This document shows, in pieces, positions 1-8,819 of a stretch of 64,000 nucleotides of DNA (positions are counted from its first letter, which is position 1; every line of letters starts with the position of its first letter). A program made the translations under genes and the position numbers. The stretch is from positions 894,001 to 958,000 of the forward strand of contig NZ_CP022680.1 in assembly GCF_003595525.1 (NCBI RefSeq), written 5' to 3'. A model generated the notes under the pieces. The model was not told the DNA's origin. It worked only from the letters and a program-made list of their open reading frames with translations, and made no database searches. Origin of the DNA: Streptococcus respiraculi. GTDB taxonomy: Bacteria > Bacillota > Bacilli > Lactobacillales > Streptococcaceae.

Positions 1-167
1 AAATCGTATTTTCCCATCTGTCCTTGATAGTAAGGGCAAGGCGGTGCAAGGTAATCTAAGATTGCCTTCAATTCCTTATGGGTTCTTATATCGAGTATTT
101 CCTTGTCGAATAGGATATTAGGGTCTTTAATTCCCAGCAGTTGTGTGATAAAATGAGTTTGTTCCAT
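1..167 (-). mobile_element. ISL3-family transposase, N-terminal fragment (runs off left edge)
   Basis: Reading the minus strand from the ATG at 165-167 gives 55 codons open to the window edge, beginning MEQTHFITQLLGIKDPNI and containing THKEL and QGQMGKYD. This matches the N-terminus of streptococcal ISL3-type transposases, which open with this segment and then a Cys-x2-Cys zinc knuckle. The knuckle reads CPYY here, so its second Cys is replaced by Tyr, which suggests a decaying copy. The rest of the transposase lies outside the window. Confidence 0.75.
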
Positions 168-235
168 ATGAGTCTTTCTAAATGATAGTTTTGTCGCTTT
201 TCATTATAGGTCATATGGGACTTTTTGATATAGTC

Positions 236-290
236 AAAAAGCTCTATAACCTCTGCGGTGGAGTTACCCACTACAGAAATTATAGAGCCA
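236..290. repeat. Probable terminal end of the ISL3-type element
   Basis: Read from 289 on the minus strand the sequence starts GGCTCTATAATTTCTG, and GCTCTATAA recurs at about 240, forming an inverted pair. The position, about 120 bp upstream of the transposase start, fits the terminal inverted repeat of an ISL3 element. The partner end is outside the window, so the boundary is unconfirmed. Confidence 0.45.
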
Positions 291-293
291 TAT

Positions 294-321
294 AAAGGAG
301 CTGGTTTTCCAGCTCCTTTTT
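294..321. terminator. Hairpin terminator between IS remnant and UPF0371 gene
   Basis: AAAGGAGCTGG and CCAGCTCCTTTTT form an 11-bp stem with a TTTT loop seven bases past the stop of the UPF0371 gene. The longer U-run is on the plus strand, so it may also shield the gene from transcription coming from the IS side. Confidence 0.75.
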
Positions 322-327
322 CATGTC

Positions 328-1824
328 TTACGACTTATGATAAAACTTATTGTGTTGATAGTTAGGGTCAAAGGTGACATTGACACCGAGTTTGCGCAGG
401 ACGTTGCGGTCTTCTTCCGGTAGGGTCACGGTTGAATGGCATTCGCTACCTTTCAAATTCCCCAATTGTTTCATAGCAAGGTCTGCTTCTGGCTTGTTCA
501 TAGCAGTGATGGCAAGGGCAATCAGTAGCTCGCTTGAGTGGAGCCGTGGATTGCGGTTACCGAGGTGATTGATTTTGAGGTTCTGAATCGGTTTGACATA
601 TTCAGGCTCAATCAAGTGGGTTTTCTTGTCAATCTTGGCTAGGTTTTTTATGGCATTGATGATGACAGCAGCTGAAGGTCCAAAGAGGTCAGAGGTTTTC
701 CCTGTGACAATCTCGCCATTTGGTAGTTCAATGGCGAGCGCTGGTTGGCCTGTTACTTCTGCTTTTTCACGCGCGGCAATAGTCACCTTGCGGTCGCTTG
801 CTGAAACGCCTACTTCATTCATCAAGAGTTCAATCTTTTTCACAGCTGATTCTGGCACGCGCTCGGCCTTGAAATCAACCAAGGTTTGGTAGTAACGGCG
901 GATAATTTCTTCTTTTGAAGCGGCAATGGCTGCCTCTTCATCAATAATCGAGTAGCCCACCATGTTGACCCCCATGTCCGTTGGTGATGCATATGGAGAC
1001 TTATTCAAGATACGCTCAAAGGTTCGATTAAGAACCGGAAAGACTTCGATGTCACGGTTGTAGTTGATCGCCGTTTTGCCATAGGTTTGCAAGTGGAAAG
1101 GGTCAATCATATTGAGGTCGTCTAGGTCAGCAGTTGCTGCTTCATAGGCAAGATTGACAGGGTGATGAAGCGGTAAATTCCAGACAGGGAAGGTTTCAAA
1201 CTTGGCATATCCTGCCTTGATACCGTGCAATTGGTCATGGTAGAGTTGCGAGATACAAGTTGCGAGCTTTCCAGAACCAGGGCCAGGTGCGGTCACGACA
1301 ATTAGATTGCGACTGGTTTCGATATAGTCATTTTTCCCCATGCCTTCGGACGAAATAATGTAGTCAATATCAGATGGATAGCCCTTGATAGGATAATGAA
1401 GATAGGACTTGATACCGTTTTTTTCCAACTGATGCCGAAAAGCGTCAGCCGCTGGTTGATTGGTGTACTGGGTGATGACGACAGAGCCGACATAGATGCC
1501 CAAGTCATTAAAGGTATCAATCAAGCGCAAGACTTCCTGGTCGTAGGAGATACCTAAATCACCACGAGCTTTGGAATGCTCGATGTTGCTGGCGTTAATA
1601 GCAATGACAATCTCGACTTGCTCCTTCAATTCTTGGAGGAGCTTGATTTTGTTGTCAGGCTCGTAACCAGGGAGAACACGGGCTGCATGGAAATCTTCTA
1701 GCATTTTTCCACCAAATTCCATATACAATTTTCCGTCAAATTGCTGGATGCGTTCTAAAATATGGTCACGCTGCAATTGTAGATATTTCGTTGAATCAAA
1801 AGCAATTTTTTTCACATTTTTCAC
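328..1824 (-). CDS. UPF0371 / DUF1846 family protein
   Basis: The 498-aa product matches the full length (about 490-500 aa) of the DUF1846 (UPF0371) family, found across Firmicutes and without an established reaction. It starts at ATG 1824, preceded by AGAGGTG. The protein has no signal peptide or membrane segment and is therefore cytosolic. A glycine-rich stretch near residue 180 ([11 protein letters not shown]) resembles a nucleotide-binding loop. The gene is monocistronic: a hairpin follows it and a divergent promoter region with an MFS gene precedes it. A TATAAT box (complement of 1835-1840) lies just upstream with a weak -35, and a poor cre-like sequence overlaps the -35 area. Confidence 0.9.
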   Translation of the reverse strand: MKNVKKIAFDSTKYLQLQRDHILERIQQFDGKLYMEFGGKMLEDFHAARVLPGYEPDNKIKLLQELKEQVEIVIAINASNIEHSKARGDLGISYDQEVLRLIDTFNDLGIYVGSVVITQYTNQPAADAFRHQLEKNGIKSYLHYPIKGYPSDIDYIISSEGMGKNDYIETSRNLIVVTAPGPGSGKLATCISQLYHDQLHGIKAGYAKFETFPVWNLPLHHPVNLAYEAATADLDDLNMIDPFHLQTYGKTAINYNRDIEVFPVLNRTFERILNKSPYASPTDMGVNMVGYSIIDEEAAIAASKEEIIRRYYQTLVDFKAERVPESAVKKIELLMNEVGVSASDRKVTIAAREKAEVTGQPALAIELPNGEIVTGKTSDLFGPSAAVIINAIKNLAKIDKKTHLIEPEYVKPIQNLKINHLGNRNPRLHSSELLIALAITAMNKPEADLAMKQLGNLKGSECHSTVTLPEEDRNVLRKLGVNVTFDPNYQHNKFYHKS

Positions 1825-1895
1825 CTCTTTTAAGATTATAATAAAAAGTTTTCAAAAAGAAAACGATTTACCGTTATTTTGCTAAAAATATGTTA

Positions 1896-1911
1896 TTAAA
1901 CAAACGTTTAA
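1896..1911. promoter_or_regulatory. Palindromic operator candidate, copy 1
   Basis: TTAAACAAACGTTTAA is TTAAAC-N4-GTTTAA with perfect 6-bp arms. It lies upstream of the -35 box at 1930. The same arm sequence recurs at 1963-1978, which makes a dimeric repressor site plausible. The cognate regulator is not identified. Confidence 0.5.
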
Positions 1912-1929
1912 TTTTTGTTAAATGAAATA

Positions 1930-1958
1930 TTGACTTTTCCAGAAAAGAAGAGTAGAAT
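1930..1958 (+). promoter_or_regulatory. SigA promoter between two palindromes
   Basis: TTGACT, a 17-bp spacer and TAGAAT. The predicted start falls at the second palindrome (1963-1978), so a bound repressor would block it. It would produce a leader of about 170 nt ahead of the MFS gene. Confidence 0.6.
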
Positions 1959-1962
1959 AAAA

Positions 1963-1978
1963 TTAAACAATTGTTTAA
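1963..1978. promoter_or_regulatory. Palindromic operator candidate, copy 2
   Basis: TTAAACAATTGTTTAA is the second TTAAAC-N4-GTTTAA site, centred 67 bp from the first and lying over the predicted transcription start of the 1930-1958 promoter. Confidence 0.5.
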
Positions 1979-2081
1979 TAAAAATTAAGTGAAAATAATT
2001 TCCAAAATCATGTTTATGATGCAGGTAACTGATAATTTCTGACCACTTACAGAAGGATAATCACCGCTTGCTGAAATAGCC

Positions 2082-2109
2082 TTGCTTTTGGGGAATTTAT
2101 GGCTATAAT
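2082..2109 (+). promoter_or_regulatory. Proximal promoter of the MFS gene
   Basis: TTGCTT, a 16-bp spacer and TATAAT, located 26 bp before the start codon and just ahead of the AAAGGAG ribosome-binding site. Confidence 0.6.
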
Positions 2110-2135
2110 AAAGCTATAAAAAAAGGAGAATGTAT

Positions 2136-3392
2136 ATGAAAAAGATGTTGAAAAACCGACTATTTATGCTGTCATTTGTAGCTGATATGGTGTCTAATTT
2201 TGGGGATGTACTGTACTATTTGGCCTTGATGAATTATATTCTCGTTTTTCCAGATACGAAACTGGCTGTATCCATAATTACCTTATCGGAAACTTTGCCA
2301 ATCGTAGTTGGACTCTTTATCGGGATGTGGGCGGATCAGACTAAAAATAAATTGGATACCATTGTAGGGACCTTAGTCATTCGTGTCCTATTGTATGGGC
2401 TTGTCGGCTTCGTGATGGGCTTTTCCCCAGCGTTATGGATTGTTGCAATTGTTTGTGTAATCAATCTGTTGTCTGATATTGCAGGACAGTATGAATCCTA
2501 TCTTTTTATGCCAGTCAGTCTACGAGTGATTCCAAATGAGGATCGGGAGGCAGCTGCTGCTTTTCGTCAGGGGATTGGTTCGATTTTACAAATCGTCTTT
2601 CAGTCTAGCGGAGCAGTCTTGATTGGAGTGATGACTTACCAACAATTAGCCTTTTTCAATGCGGGAACATTTTTGCTCAGTCTCTTCATCACCTTGTGTA
2701 TCCGTCCTGCCTTAAAGAAATTGCTAGCAGCGCATCCGCTACAGCAGGAAGAAAAAGAAGATAAGAATGGTCATTTCTGGGTGGATATGAAAGATAGTTT
2801 GGTGGCTTCTTATCGGGCAGTCCAAGAGATTCGGATTTTAAAAATGGTGATTTTGGTTATTACTGCTTTAAATGCTCTTTTTGTTGCCTTGACTCCTTTG
2901 ATAGTTTTGCTGATTAAGGAGACACCAAGTTTTGTGATTGTAAATTCGGCAACGACGATTGTAGCAAGTATGACTGTTTATCTCGTCGGTTCTATCTTAG
3001 GGAGTTTGCTGACGACCAGTTTGTTTAAAGACATGACGATTGCCAAGCTGACCAAGTGGGTTGTTTATGTCCCTGTATTTCTTTTTGTGAGTTTTTACTT
3101 CCGCTCTGTCTATGGTGTTTTTGCCTGCCTGTTTGTGACAGCAATCCTTGTAGGCGTTATGAACCCCAAACTTAATGCGCTTATCTATCGTTCTTTGCCA
3201 GAAAGTCAATTGGCAACGATTAGTGCAGGTATTGCCACTTTTGTCCAATTAGGCATGGTGGTGCTGCGTGGGGTTATGGCTGTACTCATTGTGGTCGCTT
3301 CTGCAGGAAGTATATCTCTTGTCTTTCTCTTGCTTTCTCTGCTACTTTTGGTCTATACTATAAGAAACGTAGCTTCTGAAATAAGAGAGTAG
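2136..3392 (+). CDS. MFS transporter
   Basis: The 418-aa protein has about 12 hydrophobic segments and the layout of a major facilitator drug or metabolite exporter. The motif GMWADQTKNKLD after the second segment corresponds to the MFS loop 2-3 signature. I chose ATG 2136 over the in-frame ATG at 2130 because GGAG at 2125-2128 is only one base from 2130 but seven from 2136. A regulator gene follows 11 bases downstream, so the two form an operon. The substrate cannot be read from sequence. Two upstream palindromes suggest repression. Confidence 0.88.
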   Translation: MKKMLKNRLFMLSFVADMVSNFGDVLYYLALMNYILVFPDTKLAVSIITLSETLPIVVGLFIGMWADQTKNKLDTIVGTLVIRVLLYGLVGFVMGFSPALWIVAIVCVINLLSDIAGQYESYLFMPVSLRVIPNEDREAAAAFRQGIGSILQIVFQSSGAVLIGVMTYQQLAFFNAGTFLLSLFITLCIRPALKKLLAAHPLQQEEKEDKNGHFWVDMKDSLVASYRAVQEIRILKMVILVITALNALFVALTPLIVLLIKETPSFVIVNSATTIVASMTVYLVGSILGSLLTTSLFKDMTIAKLTKWVVYVPVFLFVSFYFRSVYGVFACLFVTAILVGVMNPKLNALIYRSLPESQLATISAGIATFVQLGMVVLRGVMAVLIVVASAGSISLVFLLLSLLLLVYTIRNVASEIRE

Positions 3393-3403
3393 GAAAATGG
3401 AAT

Positions 3404-4438
3404 ATGGAATTAATATATAGTAAACATCGAAGTGAAATTGTGGAATTTTTAATGGTTCCCCTCTATGTCCTAAAAGATACGGAGGAACATGAAGAGCGCA
3501 GTCAAAAGGAAAAAGAAATTTTAAAGGACGCTCTTTTGGTTCAAACCCAGTTAGAATCCGTTTTTGAGGACATGAGCGAACGCTTATCAGCCTACTTATT
3601 TGCGACAAATTTTGGTCTGTTACATTTTGTATATTTCGAATTACTGGAAGAGGGAAAGGATCCTAAGACGATAGAAGAGGCTTGTCAGTTAGTTGCAACC
3701 GTTTCTCAGGAAACCATTGAGCGGGCCATTCGTTTAGCTTTGTCAAGTGGTCATCGTGAACAAATTGATAAAAAAAGTGATTTAGTGGCCCTTTTAGAGC
3801 AGGCAGATCTAAATGCAGAGGAGAAATGGAAATGGTTTCAAGCTATTCGTAATCCGTTAGAGACTGTTCGTAAGCAGGTGGAGTTGATAGAAGAAGTAGC
3901 TTCCTTGTATCGCCCATATTATGAACGGTTTCAACAGCAGAGACTAGAGTTTGCGAAACGTTTTTCCCTTGAAAAAATCTATGGTGAACATGGATTATAT
4001 AAATCAATTGGCATTGAAGAAATAGGCGCTTACCAAGTTCAATTTTTCGTTTTAAGTCCGTGGCTAATGCATTTTTCTTTTGTTTATAATTCCCAGTATC
4101 AGACTTATCCTGTCCTTTTGTGTACTTCAGTAGATGTTGATAGAGTTTTACTTGCGAAGCAATCGATTGATGAAGATATGTTAACAACGACCTTAAAAGT
4201 CATGAGTGATGAGACACGCTATAAAGTCATGGTGGCTTTGACTAAACCATATGCCAAAAGTAAGGATATTGCGGAGAAATTGGCGATTACAGGAGCGGCA
4301 GTGTCCTTTCATACCCAGAAGTTAATCAATGCCAATCTCTTGCTCTTGAATTCAGAAGATAAGACAGTCAAATTTGATGTGAATAAAAGATTGCTCCGGG
4401 AAATGATTGCGAAGTTGGAAGAGGATTTTGAATTATAA
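3404..4438 (+). CDS. ArsR-like winged-helix transcriptional regulator
   Basis: The 344-aa protein carries a long helical N-terminal region (residues 1-260) and a C-terminal winged helix at about 265-335. There, MSDETRYKVMVAL, SKDIAEKLAITGAAVSFHTQKL and the following wing match the ArsR/HTH_20 pattern. It lies 11 bases after the MFS gene with AGGA nine bases before the ATG, so it is probably co-transcribed and may regulate the exporter. The N-terminal region looks like a ligand-binding module of larger ArsR-like proteins, but I do not recognise the ligand. A weak hairpin follows the stop codon. Confidence 0.8.
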   Translation: MELIYSKHRSEIVEFLMVPLYVLKDTEEHEERSQKEKEILKDALLVQTQLESVFEDMSERLSAYLFATNFGLLHFVYFELLEEGKDPKTIEEACQLVATVSQETIERAIRLALSSGHREQIDKKSDLVALLEQADLNAEEKWKWFQAIRNPLETVRKQVELIEEVASLYRPYYERFQQQRLEFAKRFSLEKIYGEHGLYKSIGIEEIGAYQVQFFVLSPWLMHFSFVYNSQYQTYPVLLCTSVDVDRVLLAKQSIDEDMLTTTLKVMSDETRYKVMVALTKPYAKSKDIAEKLAITGAAVSFHTQKLINANLLLLNSEDKTVKFDVNKRLLREMIAKLEEDFEL

Positions 4439-4442
4439 AAAT

Positions 4443-4476
4443 GAGAAGGCGGATTTTATCTAGCCTCTCTTTTTTG
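4443..4476 (+). terminator. Imperfect terminator after the regulator
   Basis: AGAAGGC and GCCTCTCT pair around a 13-base loop and are followed by TTTTTT, four bases past the regulator's stop codon. Confidence 0.5.
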
Positions 4477-4575
4477 TCTAGCTGGTAGAGCTTATTAGCA
4501 AGTTTCCTATTGGGGACAAGGAAATATGACCTAAATTCTGATTGTGATTTTCATTGCCTATTGGCTACCAAAGTA

Positions 4576-4584
4576 TGGTATAAT
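4576..4584 (+). promoter_or_regulatory. Extended -10 promoter of lysA
   Basis: TGGTATAAT is a TGn-extended -10. Only a poor -35 (TTGCCT, 19 bp away) is present. The leader is about 20 nt and includes a GAGG ribosome-binding site. Confidence 0.6.
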
Positions 4585-4610
4585 AGTAAAAAATTTGACG
4601 AGGTAGAGGA

Positions 4611-5858
4611 ATGACAAAAGAACCATTTATCAGTAAAGAAGTACTAGAGGAGATTACAGCAGTATTTCCAACTCCTTTTCATCTCTATGATGAGAAGGGA
4701 ATCCGTGAAAAGGCGCGTGCCTTGAATGCTGCGTTTGCTTGGAATAAGGGATTTAAGGAGTATTTTGCGGTCAAGGCCACTCCGACACCTGCTATTTTAA
4801 AAATTTTGCAAGAAGAAGGTTGTGGTGTGGATTGTGCGACAGATGTGGAAGTGATGATGAGTGAAAAGCTTGGCTTTGAGGACATTATGTTCACATCAAA
4901 TGATACGCAAGGATCAGAATTTGTCTACGCTAGAGAAGTGGGGGCTATTATTAATCTAGATGCTTATGAGCATATTGCGTTCTTGAAAGAAGTGGCGGGG
5001 ATTCCAGAGGCGGTCTGCCTGCGTTACAATCCTGGCGGAGTATTCTCACTTGGGACAGACATTATGGATCATCCAGAAGAGTCAAAATTCGGCATGACCA
5101 AGGAGCAATTGCTACAAGGTTACCGTGAATTGAAAGAACTGGGAGTGAAAGAATTTGGTCTCCATGCTTTTCTAGCTTCTAATACCGTGACTAATGACTA
5201 TTACCCAACCTTGGCAAAACAATTATTTGAACTGGCGCTTGAAATCCGTGAGCAGACAGGTGTGACCCTTGACTTTATCAATCTGTCTGGTGGAATCGGT
5301 GTCAATTATCGCCCTGAGCAAAAAGCCAATGACATTGCAATCATTGGTGAGGGTGTCCGTAAGGTCTATGAGGAAGTCTTGACCCCTGCTGGTATGGGCG
5401 AGGTGAAGATTTATACGGAATTGGGTCGCTTTATGCTGGCTCCGCATGGTCATTTGGTGACCAAGGTTCTTCATCGCAAGAAGACCTACCGCACCTATAT
5501 CGGAGTAGATGCTTCAGCAGCTAACCTCATGCGCCCAGCCTTCTATGGGGCTTATCATCATATTACCAATATCAGCCGTCCCGATGCGCCGATTGAGGTG
5601 GTGGACGTGGTCGGATCTCTATGTGAAAACAATGACAAATTTGCGGTTCAGCGGGAATTGCCGCAGGCAGAGGTAGGGGATACCTTGGTTATTCATGATG
5701 CGGGTGCACACGGTTTTTCTATGGGCTATAATTACAATGGTCGTCTGCGTTCGGCAGAGATTTTGCTGCAAGAAGACGGAAGTGCGCGCATGATTCGTCG
5801 CGCGGAAAAACCAGAGGATTATTTTGCGACCTTGTATGGCTTTGACTTTGAGGAATAA
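4611..5858 (+). CDS. lysA: Diaminopimelate decarboxylase
   Basis: This PLP enzyme (415 aa, normal length) converts meso-diaminopimelate to L-lysine, the last step of lysine synthesis. The fold-III decarboxylase features are visible: the PLP lysine in EYFAVKATP at about residue 55, the Gly-rich phosphate loop NLSGGIGVNY, the substrate-contact segment YTELGRFM, and CENNDKF, which supplies the active-site Cys from the partner subunit of the dimer. The family also contains carboxynorspermidine decarboxylases, but the HAF and GGIGVNY segments fit LysA better. It has its own extended -10 promoter and no clear terminator, so the small gene behind it may be co-transcribed. Confidence 0.88.
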   Translation: MTKEPFISKEVLEEITAVFPTPFHLYDEKGIREKARALNAAFAWNKGFKEYFAVKATPTPAILKILQEEGCGVDCATDVEVMMSEKLGFEDIMFTSNDTQGSEFVYAREVGAIINLDAYEHIAFLKEVAGIPEAVCLRYNPGGVFSLGTDIMDHPEESKFGMTKEQLLQGYRELKELGVKEFGLHAFLASNTVTNDYYPTLAKQLFELALEIREQTGVTLDFINLSGGIGVNYRPEQKANDIAIIGEGVRKVYEEVLTPAGMGEVKIYTELGRFMLAPHGHLVTKVLHRKKTYRTYIGVDASAANLMRPAFYGAYHHITNISRPDAPIEVVDVVGSLCENNDKFAVQRELPQAEVGDTLVIHDAGAHGFSMGYNYNGRLRSAEILLQEDGSARMIRRAEKPEDYFATLYGFDFEE

Positions 5859-5870
5859 AAAAGCTCTAAA

Positions 5871-6452
5871 ATGAAAAAGAAGAACTGGCTATGGGTGTTC
5901 CTCTTGATTGCTTTAATAGGTCGAGGTGCTTACTACTATCAGCGAAAAGTAGCGCGGGAAAGAGAAGCAGAAACCGTACGGCAAGTGCAACTTGTTCGAC
6001 CGTTTATCGAAGAACAGCAAGCAACGCAGCGTAAGTAGGTTTCAGAAAGCTTGGCAAAAATCATCGGTGACGCTTATTTGAATGGCTATCAGTTGGAGAA
6101 AGAAGGGGAGACCGATACACTGAAAGATTCATTAGGTACAGTTGTTTTAGATAAGATTGAAGAATATGAAAAAAACCAGAGTTCTTTGTTTGTATTTGTC
6201 AAAGAAGACGGTATCTACGCGGTGAATACGAAAACAAATGCCCATTACGGTCCATATCTTAGCGCGTCCGTCGTCCAATTGGTAAAAGGTGATCAGCTCT
6301 TGTCTGAAAAGGGACTGGCTTATCGAGAAAATGATAGCATGTATGTGTTACGACAGGATGGGCAAACGGAGGTCAAAGGCACGGAAGGAAATGTTGAGAC
6401 AGCCACAACTTTTACCTACATGATGGATAGTGGTATGCTACGGGGTGAGTAA
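5871..6452 (+). pseudogene. Small membrane-anchored protein gene interrupted by an in-frame TAG
   Basis: An ATG at 5871 opens a frame that reads an N-terminal membrane segment (NWLWVFLLIALIG) and a charged stretch, then stops at TAG 6036-6038. The same frame continues without another stop to 6452 (VSESLAKIIGDAYLNGYQ onward), so one ancestral reading frame of about 193 codons appears split by a single nonsense codon. The second half could only start at TTG 6051, which lacks a good ribosome-binding site. I do not recognise the family. The gene follows lysA by 12 bases. It could be a true pseudogene, a sequencing error, or rare readthrough. Confidence 0.7.
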
Positions 6453-6580
6453 CGTAAAGTAAGCTCTTGATTAGAATGACTTTGCTTATGAATACAGGTT
6501 CTAAAAACGCTTTGTGCATGATGTAGCTTTTCTTGCGGCCTTTCTTGTTTCTTACTAGCGAAGAACTTTTAAGATAAATC

Positions 6581-6609
6581 TTGGAAAATTCCCGCAAATT
6601 TGGTATAAT
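6581..6609 (+). promoter_or_regulatory. Promoter of yneF
   Basis: TTGGAA, a 17-bp spacer and TATAAT with a TGG extension. It lies 40 bp before the yneF start codon. Confidence 0.7.
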
Positions 6610-6649
6610 AGGGAGAATTGATTTTGTAATTTAGAAATAGGAGATAGAT

Positions 6650-6886
6650 ATGAATCTAGGTCTTGCAATTGTCTTGATCATCGCAGCTTTTGCTGGTGGT
6701 GTTGCTTTGGGAATTTACCTTTCACGCAAACAGGTGGAAAACTATATCGCTGATAAGCCTGTTTTAGATGAAAATGCCCTCCGTGCTATGATGAGCCAAA
6801 TGGGTCAAAAACCAAGCGAAGCTAAAGTACAACAAGTGCTTCGTCAAATCAAGAGTCAGCAAAAAATCGCGACTAAGAAAAAATAA
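6650..6886 (+). CDS. yneF: YneF family (UPF0154) small membrane protein
   Basis: The 78-aa product has one N-terminal transmembrane helix (residues 3-24, LGLAIVLIIAAFAGGVALGIYL) and a basic cytosolic tail. DENALRAMMSQMGQKPSEAK is the conserved core of the YneF/UPF0154 family of Gram-positive bacteria. Its role is unknown. It is monocistronic, with a good promoter at 6581 and a strong hairpin terminator. Confidence 0.9.
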   Translation: MNLGLAIVLIIAAFAGGVALGIYLSRKQVENYIADKPVLDENALRAMMSQMGQKPSEAKVQQVLRQIKSQQKIATKKK

Positions 6887-6892
6887 TCAAGT

Positions 6893-6955
6893 GGGGGAAG
6901 TGGGACACCAGTCGAAATGTCGGAAACATCGACTGTCCTCACTTTCCCATTTTTT
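6893..6955 (+). terminator. Long hairpin terminator after yneF
   Basis: GGGAAGTG-GGAC pairs with GTCC-TCACTTTCCC. An inner stem AGTCGA/TCGACT sits inside it, and a run of T follows. Confidence 0.8.
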
Positions 6956-7128
6956 AGTTTGTGTGACCTTCTCTTCTTAGAACTTATCCTCCATCAACAT
7001 CCCCAATAGGCTATTAGTAATGGGCAATCAATTACAGCTAGCCTAGTAGCGAACAAAGTGAGAAAAAACGGATATTGTCGTGTTGTTTAAGAAATGATCA
7101 AGACTATAATGGTTTGATGTTAGGTAAG

Positions 7129-7565
7129 TATAGTGGATTGAGAACTGAACACGGACTAAGCACTGTGTGAAAAAGAGACGCAGATGTTCCAACTTCAGTT
7201 GGTTACAGCTGAGGCTCCCTTTAGGGATAAGTCTTCCTAGCTCCAAAGGTATAGTATACCTTTGGAGGTGAGTGATAGGAGTTTACAGAGCAAACTCTCC
7301 TTAGACTCTTCGTCAGACTTCCTATTTTCACTGTGTGCTTTTAACGCCCTCGTATCTTATGAAATTGAACACGGGCTAAGCACTGTGAGAAAAAGATAAG
7401 TTTTCCTAGAGTCTGCGGGCTCTTCGTCAGACTTCCTATTTTCACTTTGTGCTTTATACGCCCTCGTATCTTATGAAGGAATAGGACAAGGCAAGGAGCT
7501 ACAGATAGAACTGGCGTTTATCAAAGCGACTTAACGATGTCCTGACCTTTATTCAATTCACTATA
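7129..7565. mobile_element. MITE-like element, copy 1
   Basis: The left end TATAGTGGATTGAGAAC and the inverted right end (complement TATAGTGAATTGAATAAAGG) form imperfect terminal inverted repeats bounded by TA. Both ends recur, in inverted orientation, around 31189-31593. The element has no ORF. It carries a 58-bp direct repeat (7306-7363 and 7420-7477) and a 31-bp one (7147-7177 and 7367-7397). The TA boundary is what IS630/Tc1-related MITEs generate; the parent transposase is not in the window. Confidence 0.55.
7306..7477. repeat. 58-bp direct repeat pair inside MITE copy 1
   Basis: The sequence starting CTCTTCGTCAGACTTCC and ending CGTATCTTATGAA occurs at 7306-7363 and 7420-7477 with only a few mismatches. 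The pair is separated by a copy of the element's left-end segment, indicating an internal duplication. Confidence 0.8.
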
Positions 7566-7614
7566 GAACTCAATTTTGAGGAGTAGGAATCGTCACATTC
7601 AGTAAGGAAAAACT

Positions 7615-8409
7615 ATGGATAATCGACCTATTGGATTTTTAGATTCGGGTGTGGGTGGCTTGACCGTTGCGCGTGAATTGATGCGCCAGCTTCCCCACGA
7701 AGAAATCGTGTATATTGGGGATTCGGCTAGAGCTCCCTATGGTCCGCGCCCTGCTGAACAAATCCGAGAGTACACTTGGGAATTGGTTCAGTTTTTACAA
7801 ACAAAAAATGTTAAGATGATTGTCTTTGCCTGCAATACAGCAACGGCAGTCGCTTGGGAAGAAGTCAAGGCCAAGCTAGATATTCCTGTTCTTGGTGTGA
7901 TTTTGCCGGGGGCATCATCAGCTATCAAGGCTTCAAAGACAGGAAAAATCGGTGTTTTAGGCACCGCCATGACCATTCAGTCAGACATCTATCGACAAAA
8001 AATTCAGGCTCTATCTCCCGATACACGGGTGACCAGTCTTGCCTGCCCGAAGTTTGTGCCCTTAGTAGAGTCAAACAATTATCAGTCAAGCTTAGCAAAG
8101 AAAGTGGTTTATGAAACGCTTCAAAGCATGAAAGGAAAGGCCGATACGGTCGTGCTAGGCTGTACCCACTATCCTTTGCTTCGTCCGATTATCCAAAACG
8201 TCTTGGGGCAGGATGTGACCCTGATTGATAGTGGGGCAGAATGTGCGCGGGATATTTCGGTGTTGCTCAATTATTTTGAAATCAACCACAGCAGAACCGC
8301 AGAGCAACCGCAACATTTGTTTTATACGACAGCTAGTCCAGCTGCTTTTCGGGAAATTGCTGAAAACTGGCTCGGAAAAGATATACAGGTGGAGCATGTG
8401 AACCTATGA
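7615..8409 (+). CDS. racE: Glutamate racemase
   Basis: The 264-aa enzyme interconverts L- and D-glutamate and supplies D-Glu for peptidoglycan stem peptides. The two catalytic cysteines are in FACNTAT (C73) and LGCTHYP (C183). The N-terminal DSGVGGLTV and GDSARAPYG segments are typical of MurI/RacE. AAGGAA precedes the ATG. It is the first gene of a ten-gene operon in which nearly every junction overlaps. A MITE-like element ends 50 bp upstream and may affect expression. Confidence 0.95.
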   Translation: MDNRPIGFLDSGVGGLTVARELMRQLPHEEIVYIGDSARAPYGPRPAEQIREYTWELVQFLQTKNVKMIVFACNTATAVAWEEVKAKLDIPVLGVILPGASSAIKASKTGKIGVLGTAMTIQSDIYRQKIQALSPDTRVTSLACPKFVPLVESNNYQSSLAKKVVYETLQSMKGKADTVVLGCTHYPLLRPIIQNVLGQDVTLIDSGAECARDISVLLNYFEINHSRTAEQPQHLFYTTASPAAFREIAENWLGKDIQVEHVNL

Positions 8410-8786
8410 CAGAAAAGATTTACGAATACAAGGACGACCAAGATTGGTATGTCGGAAATTGGCAAGGGCATAATCTCATAGCTGGTATGGGCGAGTTGCG
8501 TATTCATGATGTGTTACCAGGCTTCTCCTCTATTGTAGATGGAGAAGCAGCCCCTTTCTCAGAAGAGGCTTGGAATGCTGGAGGATATGATGTTACTGTA
8601 ATCCGTTATTCTTCAGTCTTTCGATTGGTCAGCTTCATTATTGACATCATCAATGACAATACCGAACGCAATCTTGAAGTGGTCAAACACCAAGGTGCAG
8701 TCTTGGTAGTAGAAAAGGGGCGTCTGCTCTATCTTCATTTGCCTAAAGGTGGTGTGGAGTTAGAAGACTTTTGGCGTAAACCGTAA
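8406..8786 (+). CDS. Stand-alone copy of the RdgB N-terminal extension domain
   Basis: The 126-aa protein overlaps the racE stop by ATGA. It aligns with residues 1-120 of the next gene product: [21 protein letters not shown]....F...IIN, L.VV.H.GA.L and the LP..GV end are shared. It is therefore a tandem duplicate of the accessory domain fused to streptococcal RdgB, without the NTPase part. No function is known. Internal sequence is intact and well conserved, so it is probably a real gene. Confidence 0.75.
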   Translation: MTEKIYEYKDDQDWYVGNWQGHNLIAGMGELRIHDVLPGFSSIVDGEAAPFSEEAWNAGGYDVTVIRYSSVFRLVSFIIDIINDNTERNLEVVKHQGAVLVVEKGRLLYLHLPKGGVELEDFWRKP

Positions 8787-8819
8787 CGGGTATTTGAAGA
8801 AAACTGGAGTGTAGAAACG

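Larger units (their letters stand above)
1825..2135. other. 311-bp divergent intergenic region
   Basis: This AT-rich stretch separates the UPF0371 gene from the MFS gene. It holds two 16-bp palindromes, a promoter at 1930-1958 with no obvious gene of its own, and the proximal MFS promoter at 2082-2109. No ORF with a credible ribosome-binding site was found in it. Confidence 0.7.
6956..7614. other. 659-bp gene-free region before racE
   Basis: No credible gene was found here. The region consists of about 170 bp of unremarkable sequence, a MITE-like element (7129-7565) with internal direct repeats, and a short racE leader ending in AAGGAA before the ATG. Confidence 0.7.

Noticed and set aside
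7043..7246. Minus-strand 67-aa frame before racE
   Set aside because: It runs across the end of the MITE-like element and has no recognisable motif or binding site.
8421..8428. TACGAATA cin-box match
   Set aside because: It is inside the codons for YEY of the RdgB-extension paralogue, five codons after its start, and precedes no gene.
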